Virus record (IMG/VR): IMGVR_UViG_3300034158_000052
Coordinates: 1 to 44,318 of that record
Length of the DNA: 44,318 bases
Direction: 5' to 3' (one strand)
Source: a virus
In this document: positions 29,175-39,521 of the stretch, in pieces
Layout of the letters: every line of letters begins with the position of its first letter
Numbering within the stretch: position 1 is the stretch's first letter
Program-made: the position numbers and the translations under genes
Notes under the pieces: model-generated
What the model was told of the DNA's origin: nothing
Database searches by the model: none
What the model saw: only the letters and a program-made list of their open reading frames with translations

Positions 29175-32100
29175 ATGGCCACTGATCTCGAACTAAAGCT
29201 GCGCCTGATCGCCGATTTCAAAGCGGCGATCGCTGCCCTGCAGCAGGTCCGCAGCGGGCTGACCGGCCTTGGCGACGCCGACACCGGCGCCGCCGAGACC
29301 GCGTCCGGGATCGATGCCGTTACCGCCGCCACCGAGCAGGCCACCCAGCAGCTGGAGGCGCTGAGCGCGGCGACGGCGGAGACCGGGGGGGTGGCGGACG
29401 AGACCGCCGCCGACGGCGCCAATCTGGGCGATAGCCTCAACAATGCCGCCACGATCGCCGACAGCGCCTCGTTCTCGTTTATCGACCTGAAGAAGGCGAT
29501 CGCGGCCATGGGCCTGGTCGCGATCGCCCGGCAGTTCATCGACCTCAATCGCGAATTCGAGGCCACCCAAAAGGCGATGACCGCGGTCCTGGGCAGTGCG
29601 GAGGCCGCCATCGAGGGCCTGGCTGACATCGACGCCCTCGCCAATCGCCTCGGTCAGTCGGCGTCTGCGCTCAAATCGCAGTTCGTTGACCTGGCCGCCG
29701 CCACCCGCGGCACCGCCCTCGAAGGCCAGGCGACCCGCGATGTCTTTGCGGCCGTGGTCGGAGCCATGAGCGCCCTTGGCAAGAGCAGCGCCCAAACCAG
29801 TCAGGCCCTCAACGCCATCTCACAGATGGCCAGCAAAGGCGTGGTCTCTGCCGAGGAGATGAAGGAGCAGTTGGGCGAGGCCCTGCCCGGCGCCATGCAG
29901 GCACTCAGCGACGCCACCGGCGTCACGGTCGCCGACCTGACCCGGATGATGGAGGCCGGCAAACTGCTGTCCGTCGACATCTTACCGGCGCTGACCAAGA
30001 GTCTGACCGATATCTACAACACCAACACCCGCATCGACGGCCTGGGCGCCAGTGTCGAGCGGCTCGGCAATGCGTTCGAAGGCATCTTTACCGGGCTCGG
30101 GCAAGCCGGGCTGTCGGCGCCGCTCCAGTGGTTGACCGACGTCTTTGCGGACGGGATCAAGGGCACGACCGCGACCATCATTGGTTTGGGCCAGGCCTTC
30201 GGCGTCACGGCCGCCGCCGGCGTCGACACCTTCAAAGGCCTGCTGCCGGCGCTCGGGGACGAACTCACGTCCGTCGGGGGGGTCCTCCGCGCCACGGGTA
30301 AATTTGCGGTCGATGGCGGCCGCGACTGGGACAGCTACAAGACCGCCCTCAAGGCGGCGCTGGATCAGGGGAGTGCACCCGCCGACCGCGCCACGGCCGG
30401 CTGGAACCGGTACAAAGACGCGCTCGCCGGGGTCTGGCGTCAGGCCAAGGTGACGCTGGGCATCATTGACACCCAGACGCCGACGGTCACCACCAGTGCG
30501 CGCTCGCTGCAAGAGCTCGCGGCGGAAGCGGTCAAGGCGGGCGCCGAGTATCTCAACCTGCGCGAGGCCGCCACCGCCGCGGCCGCCGCGGTCAAGGCCC
30601 AGGGCGAGGCGACCATGGCTGCCGCCAACGCCAGCGCCGCGCGCCTCACGCTCACCGGGCGCGAGACCGACGCCCTGCTGGCCCAAGCGAAGGTCGCCGC
30701 CGCCGCGGCAGTTGCAGCCCAGCAAGACGCCGCCGCCAAGCAACGCCTGGCGACGCTGGATCAACAAGCACTGGACCAGATGCGGCAGCTGCTTGTCGAC
30801 CTGGAAGCGTCCAAGACCCTCCGCGGCGCCGAGATCGAGCAGATTCAGGAGCGGATCAAGGCCACCCAGCAAATCATTGAGAAAAGTCAGGCCGCGGTCG
30901 ACCAAACGCAGGCCGAGGCTGACGCCGCCGCGCAACTGGCGGTCACCAACGAGACCCTCTATGAAAAGAACCGCCTGCTAGCCGAGACCTACGGCGATCA
31001 GTCCGGCAAGATCGACGAGTATCGGCGTGCCCTCGATGGGGTGCATTCGACGCTAGAGATCTCGGCTGTCGCGCTCGATGGCTCGATCACGCGCACCGTC
31101 CAATACGGCGAGACCGTCGCCGGCGTGCGCGATGAGATCAACCGCCTGACCGAGGTCGAGGGCGAGGGGCTACGGGCCGAACAGGAACTCGCCGACGTCA
31201 CCAAACAGTTGGACGAAAACCAACGTCGGCTGGCGGACACGACCGCCCTCTCCACGCCGGTCCTCGCCAAACTTGGCGCTGAGAACGAGTCCCTGACCAC
31301 GCGTCACCGCGCGCTGGAACAGGCGATCAAGGCCGGCGCGGACGCGACGCTGCAGATCACGGAATTACAGAAACAGGAAGCGGCGCTGATCTACAAGCTC
31401 GCCGATGCCTATGCCGACCTGGTCAAAAACCGCGAACAGGACCTCGACGCCGCCGAACGCGCCACCCGCACCGTGCAGTCCGAGGGGCAGTTACGGGCCG
31501 TCGCGCTGCGCAACCTGGAAGCCGAGGCGCAGGTCCGCGGCGACGTGGCCGGTGCCATCTATATCGCCGATCAGGCGGCGCGCGACGAGATCCTGACCAT
31601 CAAGGAATTGCTGGCCACGAAGAATCAAGAGGTCATCGCCGCGCAGGCGCTGACCACTGCCAAGCAGCAGGAGGCCGATGCCGACGGCACGCGCACCCTG
31701 GCGGAGCAGGAGGCGATCGCCGCCAGCGAGGAGGCGGCGCTGGCCAAGCGCGCCGAGGCGGAGGCGATCGCCGAGACCGTGCGGCATAAGGTCAAGGAGT
31801 ACAACGCCAGTTTGGATGCGGCTAACGCGGCCAAAAAGGAAGCCGAGACCAAGCGGCTGCTGGCCGCCGACGTCAAAGACCTCTCGGCCGAGGAGCGCAC
31901 GAAAGCGCGCATGCTGAAGGCGGATGCCGCGGAGGCTAAGGCGGCGGCGAATGAGGCCAACGCCGAGACCGAACGCCAGGCCGGGCTGCTGGCATCCGTC
32001 GCGGTGTCCTGGGAACAGGTCATGACCGCCGCCGGTCGCGCGTCCGTGGCGACTGGCGAGTACGCCGACGTCGCCCGCGACGCCTATCAGGCCGCCTATG

Positions 32101-32897
32101 ACCTCAGCATAGCCGAGGCTGGACGCGTCACCTCGATGGAGGCGTCGGTTCGGCTGATCAATCAGGCGACCGCCGCCGGGGTATCGGCCGCCAGTGCCGC
32201 GGCAGCCCACGCCCGCGCGGTCGATGACCTGGCGGCCCGGCAGGATGAGCTGAGCCAGGCGCTGGACGATGGGACGATCGGCCTGGCCGACTACCTGGCC
32301 GGGCTCCAACGCGCCGAAGGCGCTGCCCGCACCCTCGGCCGCGAGGACCTGCGCGATCTGCGCTCCGCCATTGCCGACGCCAAGGCCAAGATGCAGGACT
32401 TTACCGACTCAGCCCGTGACGGTTTGTCAGCGCTCAAGCAGGAATGGGCCGAGCTGAACGGCGATCAGGGCGAGGTCGAGAACCTCCAGTATCAGGAGAA
32501 AAAACTCGACCTCGAACAGCAGATGACCGCCGCCGCCCGCGACGGCAACCGTGAGGCGCTGGCGGTACTCAAGGAACAGGCCGCCTTGCTCTACCGCATC
32601 CACCAGCAGAAACTGGCCAACCTGGCCGCCGAACAACAGGCCGCCGCCCAGCAGGCCGCGACCACCAGCGACGCCGCCGCGACCAGCGACCGCCCGGCCA
32701 CCCCCGCGCCCACCGCGCCGATCACCGATACGGTGGGCATGGCCCAGGCCCCGACGACCACGTCGATCATCAATCACCACTACAGCCACACCATCAACCT
32801 CGGCGGCGTGCTCGACGTCAACGACCCCGTCAGCCTCAGCACCCTCGGCCTCAAGCTCAAGCCGGTGCTGGCCACCCTGGAGCGCCGCGGCGCATGA
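29175..32897 (+). CDS. Tail tape measure protein
   Basis: This 1240-residue protein sets tail length, which implies a long tail of roughly 180 nm by the common rule of about 0.15 nm per residue. The N-terminal part (residues about 100-300, FIDLNREFEATQKAMTAVLG, LKSQFVDLAAATRG, EEMKEQLGEALPGAM) is the TP901-type tape measure domain. Residues about 430-1180 are dominated by Ala/Glu/Lys coiled coils. The C-terminus ends in a basic segment. The Mu-like gp36/37 connectors with a long tail and no sheath gene suggest a siphovirus. Confidence 0.9.
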   Translation: MATDLELKLRLIADFKAAIAALQQVRSGLTGLGDADTGAAETASGIDAVTAATEQATQQLEALSAATAETGGVADETAADGANLGDSLNNAATIADSASFSFIDLKKAIAAMGLVAIARQFIDLNREFEATQKAMTAVLGSAEAAIEGLADIDALANRLGQSASALKSQFVDLAAATRGTALEGQATRDVFAAVVGAMSALGKSSAQTSQALNAISQMASKGVVSAEEMKEQLGEALPGAMQALSDATGVTVADLTRMMEAGKLLSVDILPALTKSLTDIYNTNTRIDGLGASVERLGNAFEGIFTGLGQAGLSAPLQWLTDVFADGIKGTTATIIGLGQAFGVTAAAGVDTFKGLLPALGDELTSVGGVLRATGKFAVDGGRDWDSYKTALKAALDQGSAPADRATAGWNRYKDALAGVWRQAKVTLGIIDTQTPTVTTSARSLQELAAEAVKAGAEYLNLREAATAAAAAVKAQGEATMAAANASAARLTLTGRETDALLAQAKVAAAAAVAAQQDAAAKQRLATLDQQALDQMRQLLVDLEASKTLRGAEIEQIQERIKATQQIIEKSQAAVDQTQAEADAAAQLAVTNETLYEKNRLLAETYGDQSGKIDEYRRALDGVHSTLEISAVALDGSITRTVQYGETVAGVRDEINRLTEVEGEGLRAEQELADVTKQLDENQRRLADTTALSTPVLAKLGAENESLTTRHRALEQAIKAGADATLQITELQKQEAALIYKLADAYADLVKNREQDLDAAERATRTVQSEGQLRAVALRNLEAEAQVRGDVAGAIYIADQAARDEILTIKELLATKNQEVIAAQALTTAKQQEADADGTRTLAEQEAIAASEEAALAKRAEAEAIAETVRHKVKEYNASLDAANAAKKEAETKRLLAADVKDLSAEERTKARMLKADAAEAKAAANEANAETERQAGLLASVAVSWEQVMTAAGRASVATGEYADVARDAYQAAYDLSIAEAGRVTSMEASVRLINQATAAGVSAASAAAAHARAVDDLAARQDELSQALDDGTIGLADYLAGLQRAEGAARTLGREDLRDLRSAIADAKAKMQDFTDSARDGLSALKQEWAELNGDQGEVENLQYQEKKLDLEQQMTAAARDGNREALAVLKEQAALLYRIHQQKLANLAAEQQAAAQQAATTSDAAATSDRPATPAPTAPITDTVGMAQAPTTTSIINHHYSHTINLGGVLDVNDPVSLSTLGLKLKPVLATLERRGA

Positions 32898-35800
32898 CCA
32901 CCTTCGCCCAACAGCGCCTGCTCGCCAATCACGCCAACGCCGTGGTCGGCGCGACCCTCACCGCCAGCACCCACCGCCCCTCGACCGACCTGCGCCTGAC
33001 CGCGCAGACCCGCCAGGGACGCGGCGCCCTGACCCTGACCGGTCCCTTCACCGGCGCCAGCGACCGCGCCCTGGAGGTCGAGATCCTCAACGGCGCCGGG
33101 GCCGGACTGCGCCCCGCGGTGCCCGTCATCAGCGGGGTCGGCAACGGCGCCCTGACCGTCACCGCCATCGATCTGGGCGCGGTCCCCGAGACCGTCGTCT
33201 TCCGCCTGGCCAGCGCCGGCGCCCCGGCGGTGCGCGCCGAACTGCCCTTCTTCGGCGTGACCCTGCTCGCACGCACCGCGGGGACCGCCGGCAATGCCCT
33301 GACCCTGACTGTCGCCCGCCAGCTGACCCTGTCGGCCCCGGTCGCGGCCACCACCGCCGCCCTGCCGTCCGGCACCGCCGAACTGCCCGACGCCCGCTGG
33401 GATATTGGCGCCACCGCCAGCCCCGACGGTTCGGTGCCGCTGGACGCCCCGCGGCTGGTGTTCGACGGCTTCCCCACCATCCATCGCCAATACCGGCAAT
33501 GGTCGGCCGGACGCTGGTCGCTGCAGCTCGATCCGGCGCTGCCAGACGCGATCCCGTCCGAGGTGCCGATCCGCACCGTCAGCGGCGACTACCTGCTGAC
33601 CCTGACCGATGGCGGCGTGACCGAGACCTACCTGGCCGTCACCCTCTACGAGTTCTTGGCCGCGCTCAGTGCCCGCTCGGCCCTGGTCGAGGTGGTCGGC
33701 ACCGTCGTCGCCGATACCGCCCCCGGCGGCATGGCAGTCACCGACCTCCCGTTGCGCACCGATGCCTATGCCCTGCCGGTGATCGCCGCCATCAACGGCG
33801 TGGGCGGCGCCCGGCGGCTCGACGCCGTCGAGGTCGATCCCGCCGCGGTCAGTGAAAACATCCTGATCACCAACCAGGGTGGCGGCGACCGCTGGTCAGT
33901 GGTCGGCGGCGCCTCCGGCCCCCTGGCCGAGGCCGTGACCGGCGTCCCCTATACCGCGGCGCCGGTCGCCTTCACCATCCCCGCCGGGACGCCCAGCACC
34001 GCCGCCGGGGCGCGGATCACCGCCAAGATCGAACTGGTCCCGCGCCCGGACGCCGCCGCCACCCCGGCCGTCTGTCTGCGCCCGCTCCAGCGCGGGGCTA
34101 AGGCCGCGGCCAAAAACGTCAGTTATCGCTACACCGCCCGGCCGCCCACGGCCTGCGATTGTTCAACCCTGCCGGCGCCGCGTCTGTCCGACGTCTGCCT
34201 CGGCCTTGCAACAGGAGCGTCCGCCACCGTGGCCCTCGATCCCGACTATCAAAGTCGTCTCACCTCACTCTACGACTGGCGCGCCACCTTCTTTGGCGCC
34301 CAGTCGAACCTGTCGCCGCCCGCGGCCGCCACCTGGGCCAAGGACGACATGAACCTCTGTGATCAGGTCGTCAGCGCCTTTGCCGAGACCCTGGCCCTGA
34401 TCTATGCCGACGCCACCGCCCGCGCCAGTTGGGACGCTGCCCTGACCCAACTCCAGTCCGAGTTCGGCCCGCTGGCCGGGGTGGGCGCGATCCCGGCAAC
34501 GCCGATCGCCGTCGGCCTGGCGCCGGGGGCTCGGGCACAGCACCCGCTCACCGGCTACCTCTACCAGCTCGCCCGCGTCACCCAGCACCTGGTGTTCGAC
34601 GGCATGAACCTCTCTAACATCACCGGCGGGATGTACGTCGGCACCACCGGGCTCAACCCGCTCAACAACACGCTCTACATCCTGACCGGGGTCAGCTACG
34701 CCACCTTTTCCGTCGGCGCCGGCTGGCAGGCGGTGCCCCGCTCCAATCTCTCCGCGGCGCCCCCGCTGAGCAGTTTGACCGGCAGCGGCACCATCACCAT
34801 TGTCACGACCCTCGCCTACGATCCCGGCGGCGCCGGGCCGACCCAGCAGGAAACCAGCACCTGGGTCGCGGCCGGCGCCCCTGGCACCATCACCAACGAG
34901 GTCGAGGCGCTGGCACTGACCCGCCTGCCGGATCTCACCGGCGCCTGGAGCACCACCACCGGCGCCAGCTTCAGTCTCGATGTCAACCTGGAGTGGGTCG
35001 CCGACGATGTCGGCGACCCGGCGGTCAACACTGAAACCAGTACCTGGATCTGTCTGGGACAGGCGCCCGACCTGCGGCTCGGGGTCGAGGTGACCCAACT
35101 CGCGCGGCGCTATCAAGCGCGCATGGATGCCCTGCTGCCCCTCGCAGGTCTGGTCCCAAAATCTGACGCCAGCAGCGGGAGCGGGGACGGCTGCTGGCGT
35201 GACGATCCGGCGGCGACCCACTGGTGGGTCGAGACGTCCGGGGTCTATCTCCCCGCGTTCACCGGGGTGCCCTATGTGTCCTGCACCCGCAACGGGCAGG
35301 ACCTCGAGAGCACCCAGGAATTCGGCTTCGCCGTGCTGGTCGCGTGCGAAGAGGCGCTGATCGAGGGCGATCAGTTCACCCTCATCCTGTCCGGGTCGAA
35401 CAGCGGCCCCTATGTCGCTGGCGATCAGTTCACCCTGCCGCTGGTCGGCGCCGCCCCCGCCGCCTTCAGCCGCGGCGCCGCGGCCAACGGCGTGCACCAG
35501 TGGGCCGTCGCCGGTGCCAGCGGCGGCGCCTACCCCGAGTGGGCCTGGGACCCCACCGCCCCGACCCCCTACACCGCCGGCCCGCTCGACGCCACCCTGA
35601 CCCCCGGCGGCATCCCCTTCGAGGTCGGCGATCAGATCAGCCTGGCGCTGGAGGGCGGGACGCTGCGCTGGCGTGAGTCAGGCGGCACCTGGACCACTGG
35701 CGATCTCTACGCCGTCGGCCATGACCTGGGCGCCGGGCTGACCCTGGCCGCGACGCCCGGCCCGACGCCCTCGTTCATCGCCGGCGACTCGTGGACCTTT

Positions 35801-36505
35801 TCCGCCCTGGCGACCCATGGCCCGGATCGGTTGCGGCGACCGCGCGAGGGTGCGGCCTTCGCCTGGGACGGCGCTGCCACGACCTTGAGCGTCGATCTGG
35901 GGGCCATCGCCGAACTGGAGTGCGTGCTGCTGGCCCTGCATACCCTGCCCGCCACCGCCACCATCGCGATCAACGGCGGCGCGACGGCCGCCACCGACTG
36001 GAGCCGCGTGGCGACCTGGACCGCGGGGCCGATCCTGACCATGCTCCCCGCCGGCACGACGGCCCGCTATCTGGAGATCGTCATCGACGGGGCAGGATCC
36101 GGCGCCGAGATCGGCTGGCTGTGGGCTGGCGTGCCCTGGGCGCCCACGGCGGGCGTATCCGCGTTGCAGCACGTCCGCCAATACGGCCTGACGCGCGGCA
36201 CCGGGCGCAACCCGGCGGCGGTCTATGCCGGACGCGGCACGGGTGGGCGCTGGTCTTGGGCGTTGGGTGCGGGCGGCGCGCTCACCGAGACCGATGTCGC
36301 TGGCCTGACCGCCCTGCTCGATCACGTCGCCGCGCAAGGGCTGGAATGGGTGTGCCTGGTCCCCGACCTCCGCGACCCGTCCAGCGCCACCCTGGCCCAG
36401 ATCGACGCCGACGAAGTGACCTTCACCGAAGAACTGGGCTACTACCTGCCCGGCGGCGACAAGCTCGTCTCGTGCGACCTGCCATTCCGGGCGGTGCTGC
36501 GATGA
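32894..36505 (+). CDS. Large tail/baseplate protein of unknown family
   Basis: The product has 1203 residues. It is predominantly beta-structured with many Thr/Ala-rich repeats of strand length (GALTLTGPFTGASDRALEVEIL, TGASATVALDPDYQSRLTSLYDW). Residues about 840-880 contain two near repeats, EGDQFTLILSGSNSG and AGDQFTLPLVG. The C-terminal region (about 1080-1200) ends with a compact domain. Position after the tape measure suggests a distal-tail or baseplate hub protein. I do not recognise a named family. Confidence 0.7.
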   Translation: MTTFAQQRLLANHANAVVGATLTASTHRPSTDLRLTAQTRQGRGALTLTGPFTGASDRALEVEILNGAGAGLRPAVPVISGVGNGALTVTAIDLGAVPETVVFRLASAGAPAVRAELPFFGVTLLARTAGTAGNALTLTVARQLTLSAPVAATTAALPSGTAELPDARWDIGATASPDGSVPLDAPRLVFDGFPTIHRQYRQWSAGRWSLQLDPALPDAIPSEVPIRTVSGDYLLTLTDGGVTETYLAVTLYEFLAALSARSALVEVVGTVVADTAPGGMAVTDLPLRTDAYALPVIAAINGVGGARRLDAVEVDPAAVSENILITNQGGGDRWSVVGGASGPLAEAVTGVPYTAAPVAFTIPAGTPSTAAGARITAKIELVPRPDAAATPAVCLRPLQRGAKAAAKNVSYRYTARPPTACDCSTLPAPRLSDVCLGLATGASATVALDPDYQSRLTSLYDWRATFFGAQSNLSPPAAATWAKDDMNLCDQVVSAFAETLALIYADATARASWDAALTQLQSEFGPLAGVGAIPATPIAVGLAPGARAQHPLTGYLYQLARVTQHLVFDGMNLSNITGGMYVGTTGLNPLNNTLYILTGVSYATFSVGAGWQAVPRSNLSAAPPLSSLTGSGTITIVTTLAYDPGGAGPTQQETSTWVAAGAPGTITNEVEALALTRLPDLTGAWSTTTGASFSLDVNLEWVADDVGDPAVNTETSTWICLGQAPDLRLGVEVTQLARRYQARMDALLPLAGLVPKSDASSGSGDGCWRDDPAATHWWVETSGVYLPAFTGVPYVSCTRNGQDLESTQEFGFAVLVACEEALIEGDQFTLILSGSNSGPYVAGDQFTLPLVGAAPAAFSRGAAANGVHQWAVAGASGGAYPEWAWDPTAPTPYTAGPLDATLTPGGIPFEVGDQISLALEGGTLRWRESGGTWTTGDLYAVGHDLGAGLTLAATPGPTPSFIAGDSWTFSALATHGPDRLRRPREGAAFAWDGAATTLSVDLGAIAELECVLLALHTLPATATIAINGGATAATDWSRVATWTAGPILTMLPAGTTARYLEIVIDGAGSGAEIGWLWAGVPWAPTAGVSALQHVRQYGLTRGTGRNPAAVYAGRGTGGRWSWALGAGGALTETDVAGLTALLDHVAAQGLEWVCLVPDLRDPSSATLAQIDADEVTFTEELGYYLPGGDKLVSCDLPFRAVLR

Positions 36506-36771
36506 TCACCCTCACCATCGCCACCATCCCGCCGCTGATCCTGACCGCGCCGACCCTGGTCGACGTGGGCGCGGTGGCAGCGGGTGCCGGTGGCCTGTCG
36601 CCCTCGCTCGACCTCCGCCTCGACCCCGGACGCGGCGAACTGGTGGCACGGCTCGATCCCCCGCCGCTGCGCGTGCGCGCCACCGTCGTCCTGGACGACG
36701 GCACCACCCTCACCGGCACCGTCCAGGCCGTGCGCCTGGGCGCCGATCCATCCATCACCCTGGAGTCCTGA
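36502..36771 (+). CDS. Hypothetical tail protein, 89 residues
   Basis: Begins MITLTIATIPPLILTAPTLVD and is a small beta-rich protein (ELVARLDPPPLRVRATVVLDDGTTLTGTVQAV). It overlaps the large tail protein by ATGA and the following gene starts two bases after its stop. It is probably a structural accessory of the distal tail. Function inferred from location only. Confidence 0.55.
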   Translation: MITLTIATIPPLILTAPTLVDVGAVAAGAGGLSPSLDLRLDPGRGELVARLDPPPLRVRATVVLDDGTTLTGTVQAVRLGADPSITLES

Positions 36772-36772
36772 C

Positions 36773-37162
36773 ATGGCCGCTTCCTATCTCTCCGCCTGGA
36801 GCCCCGCGGCGATCGTCGCCGCCCATACCGCCCTGCTAGCCCTGCTCGACACCGGGGCCACCGTGGGCTCGATCACCATCCACGACAGCGCCGACGTCGA
36901 ACTGGCGCAGATCGACCTGGAGGACCCGGCCGGCGCCGTCAACGGCACCACTGGCGTTCTGACCCTCGCCCCCGCCGCCGCCGGCACCGCCACCGCCACC
37001 GGCACCGCCAGCTACGCCACCATCCGCGATGCCGACGGCGACCCGCATCGCTCACTGACCTGCCAGGCCGGCAGTTCGGCGGTGACCGATCGCTGTGTGC
37101 TCAACACCCTGAGCATCGTTAGCGGCGGGCCGGTCGAGATCGTCAGCGCCGTCATCAGCTAA
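36773..37162 (+). CDS. Hypothetical tail protein, 129 residues
   Basis: Begins MAASYLSAWSPAAIVAAHTA. The pattern ATVGSITIHDSADVELAQIDLEDPAGAVNGTTGVLTL, followed by ATIRDADGDPHRSLTCQAG, recurs in tail modules of siphoviruses of gammaproteobacteria. The fold looks like a beta sandwich. It sits between two tail genes and is probably virion associated. No biochemical role can be given. Confidence 0.55.
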   Translation: MAASYLSAWSPAAIVAAHTALLALLDTGATVGSITIHDSADVELAQIDLEDPAGAVNGTTGVLTLAPAAAGTATATGTASYATIRDADGDPHRSLTCQAGSSAVTDRCVLNTLSIVSGGPVEIVSAVIS

Positions 37163-37163
37163 G

Positions 37164-39521
37164 ATGCCCGGCCCGGTCGTCCAGTCGCTCGCCACCTGGG
37201 CCAGTCCAGGCAGCGACGCGACCACGCACAGTATTACCCTGCCTGGCAGCCTGGCGGCCGGCGACCTGCTGCTGTGCATCGCCTGCTTCGATGGCAACGT
37301 CACGCTCACCGCCAGCGCGGGCTGGACCAAGCTCGGCCAGGCCAACTACAGCTCGTTTTTCACCAGCGGGGTGTTTTACCGCCTGGCGCTGGGAAGCGGC
37401 GATGCGCTGACCCTGACCACCTCGGCCGCGCAGCAGGGCACCGCGCATACCTACCGCGTCACGGGCGCGGATATCGTTGACGGGGCCGGCGCCTCCGGGA
37501 TCGGCCATCCAACGCCGCCAACGCTGACCCTCTCCGACAGCGGCGCGACGTTCGTCTGTATCGCGGCCGGTCTCGCGAACAGTCTCGTCTTCACGACGGC
37601 CGGCCCATCTGGATACGATGGATTTACGTTTACCGCGCCGGCCACCTCACTCGGCGACCCGACGGCCAGCGCCTACCTGGAGGGCCAGACCGGGGCCGCG
37701 ATCCACCCTGGCGCGTTCACGGTCAACCAGGCGGGGGGGTGGCTGGCCTGGACCCTGGCCGCCTACTCGCTGGATGTCACCATCACGGGCCAGGTCGCCA
37801 CAACTGGACCGCTGGGGACCACGACCCTGGTTGCGGTGGCGCCCGTCCGCGCACTGCTCAGCACCCCCGGCCCGCTGGCGCCCCCGGCCATCGTCGCCCG
37901 TCATCTGGCCCCGGTTACCGGCCCGCTCGCCGCGCGTGGCCCGCTCAGGGCGCCGTCACTGCTCGCGACCGCCCCCGCCCGTGCCCTGCTGGCCACCGCC
38001 GGCCCGCTCGGCACGCCCGCCGTCAGGGTCGAAAGCCCCGTCGCCGCCACCCTGACCGCGCATGGCCCGCTCGGCACCCCGCGCCTGGTCGCGGCTGGCG
38101 CGGCCGTGGCCCAGTTCGCCCTCGCCGGCCCGCTGGGTCGCCCGGCCCTGCGCGGGTCCGTCCTCGTCCCGATCGCCGGCCGTCTCGCCCTCCGCGGCCC
38201 CCTCGGTCGCCCGCGCCTCTTCGCCCAGCAGCGCTTCATGGTCGCCGTGCCCCCCGCGACCGGCCCCGCGCCCCGCCCGCGCCTGCTCTCCGACCGCCTC
38301 CCGCTGCGCCGCTCGATCGTCTGGCCCCAGTATCGCGCCGACGTCATCCTGCCCTGGGTCTATGGCCGTGTCACCCTCGCCCCGCTCCCGCTCGATGACG
38401 CCGGCCTGGTGTGGCTGCTGGCCGATCATCCGATCGTCGGCGTCACCGCCGTCCGCGACGGCGCGACCCCCGTCAGTGGCTGGCAACTGGTCCAGCACCT
38501 CGACCCGCTCGGCGAGCCGATCGCCGAACTGCGCCTGACCAGCAAGCCGAAAAACACCCTGGCGGTCGACCTCATCGGCCGCCGTCACGCCGTCACCGGC
38601 GCGGTCCTGGAGCACCCCGCTGACCTCGCCGAACACCTGCTGACCGCCTGCGGCTGGACCCTGCCCGCGGGCGCCTTCGACGCCCTGCGCGACCGCTATC
38701 CCGGCGTCATCCTCGGCGGCGTCCTCGACACCGACCTCACCCTCCGCGCCGCCGTCTCGCTGGTCCTGGGCAGCATCGACGCCGACTGGGGCGCCGCCCC
38801 GCTGCGCGCCTGGGTCGACGGCGCGCCGACGCGGCTGACCCTGACCGCCCACGACTGCCAGACCGCCACCGCCACCGCCACCCATGACGGACTGTGCAAC
38901 GTGCTGCGAGTCGCCTACGGCTACGACTGGGCGGTCGGCAGCCCGCGCGGGTCGCTGACCCTGCGCGCCCCCGACGTCCTCGCCGACCAGGGTGAGATCC
39001 AAGCCGATCTGGACCTGCCCTGGGTCCGTACCGCCCGTGACGCCCTGGCGCTGGCCACCGTCGCCCTGCAACAGCGCGCCCGACCGCGCTGGGAAGTCAC
39101 CCTCGACCTGCCACTGGGGACCGCCTACGCCCCCGGCCAGCGGGTGACGCTCGCCCATCCCTGGGTCCCGGCCGGCGAGGTCGTCATCACCCGCGTCGAC
39201 CGCCGCGCCAGCAGCCAGACCCTGACCGCCGAGCGCCGCGCCGGGGCCGTCCCGCGCGTCGAACTGATCAGCCGCGGCGCCCGCCTCGACGCCGCCGCCG
39301 AGGAGGCGCTGACCGTCAGCTACCGCGACGGCGTCGCCACCTTCACCATCCTCTCGGAGTTGGGCCAGCCGCTGGCCGGCGCCAGTGTGACGCTGGACGA
39401 CACCGACACCCGCACCACCGACCAGCAGGGGCGCGTCCAGTTCGTCACCGCCCGCGGCTCGCATGCGCTGATCGTCGTCGCCGCCGGCTATGCGCCACTG
39501 GAGGTCGAGGTGACGGTATGA
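37164..39521 (+). CDS. Tail protein with seven GPLG repeats and C-terminal Ig-like domain
   Basis: The product has 785 residues. Residues 1-205 form a beta domain (VQSLATWASPGSDATTHSITL). Residues 210-350 hold seven repeats of about 21 residues centred on GPL(G), at 215, 236, 259, 280, 301, 322 and 345. Residues about 370-700 resemble tail hub regions (SIVWPQYRADVILPWVYG, LDDAGLVWLLADHPIVGV). The C-terminal 75 residues are a carboxypeptidase-regulatory/Ig-like domain (GQPLAGASVTLDDTDTRTTD). It overlaps the next gene by ATGA. Likely a tail-tip or central-fibre protein. Confidence 0.65.
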   Translation: MPGPVVQSLATWASPGSDATTHSITLPGSLAAGDLLLCIACFDGNVTLTASAGWTKLGQANYSSFFTSGVFYRLALGSGDALTLTTSAAQQGTAHTYRVTGADIVDGAGASGIGHPTPPTLTLSDSGATFVCIAAGLANSLVFTTAGPSGYDGFTFTAPATSLGDPTASAYLEGQTGAAIHPGAFTVNQAGGWLAWTLAAYSLDVTITGQVATTGPLGTTTLVAVAPVRALLSTPGPLAPPAIVARHLAPVTGPLAARGPLRAPSLLATAPARALLATAGPLGTPAVRVESPVAATLTAHGPLGTPRLVAAGAAVAQFALAGPLGRPALRGSVLVPIAGRLALRGPLGRPRLFAQQRFMVAVPPATGPAPRPRLLSDRLPLRRSIVWPQYRADVILPWVYGRVTLAPLPLDDAGLVWLLADHPIVGVTAVRDGATPVSGWQLVQHLDPLGEPIAELRLTSKPKNTLAVDLIGRRHAVTGAVLEHPADLAEHLLTACGWTLPAGAFDALRDRYPGVILGGVLDTDLTLRAAVSLVLGSIDADWGAAPLRAWVDGAPTRLTLTAHDCQTATATATHDGLCNVLRVAYGYDWAVGSPRGSLTLRAPDVLADQGEIQADLDLPWVRTARDALALATVALQQRARPRWEVTLDLPLGTAYAPGQRVTLAHPWVPAGEVVITRVDRRASSQTLTAERRAGAVPRVELISRGARLDAAAEEALTVSYRDGVATFTILSELGQPLAGASVTLDDTDTRTTDQQGRVQFVTARGSHALIVVAAGYAPLEVEVTV

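Noticed and set aside
37956-39464. 502-residue minus frame opposite the GPLG tail protein
   Set aside because: It is a Gly/Asp/Arg-rich mirror of the plus gene's third positions and lies inside a continuous plus-strand operon.
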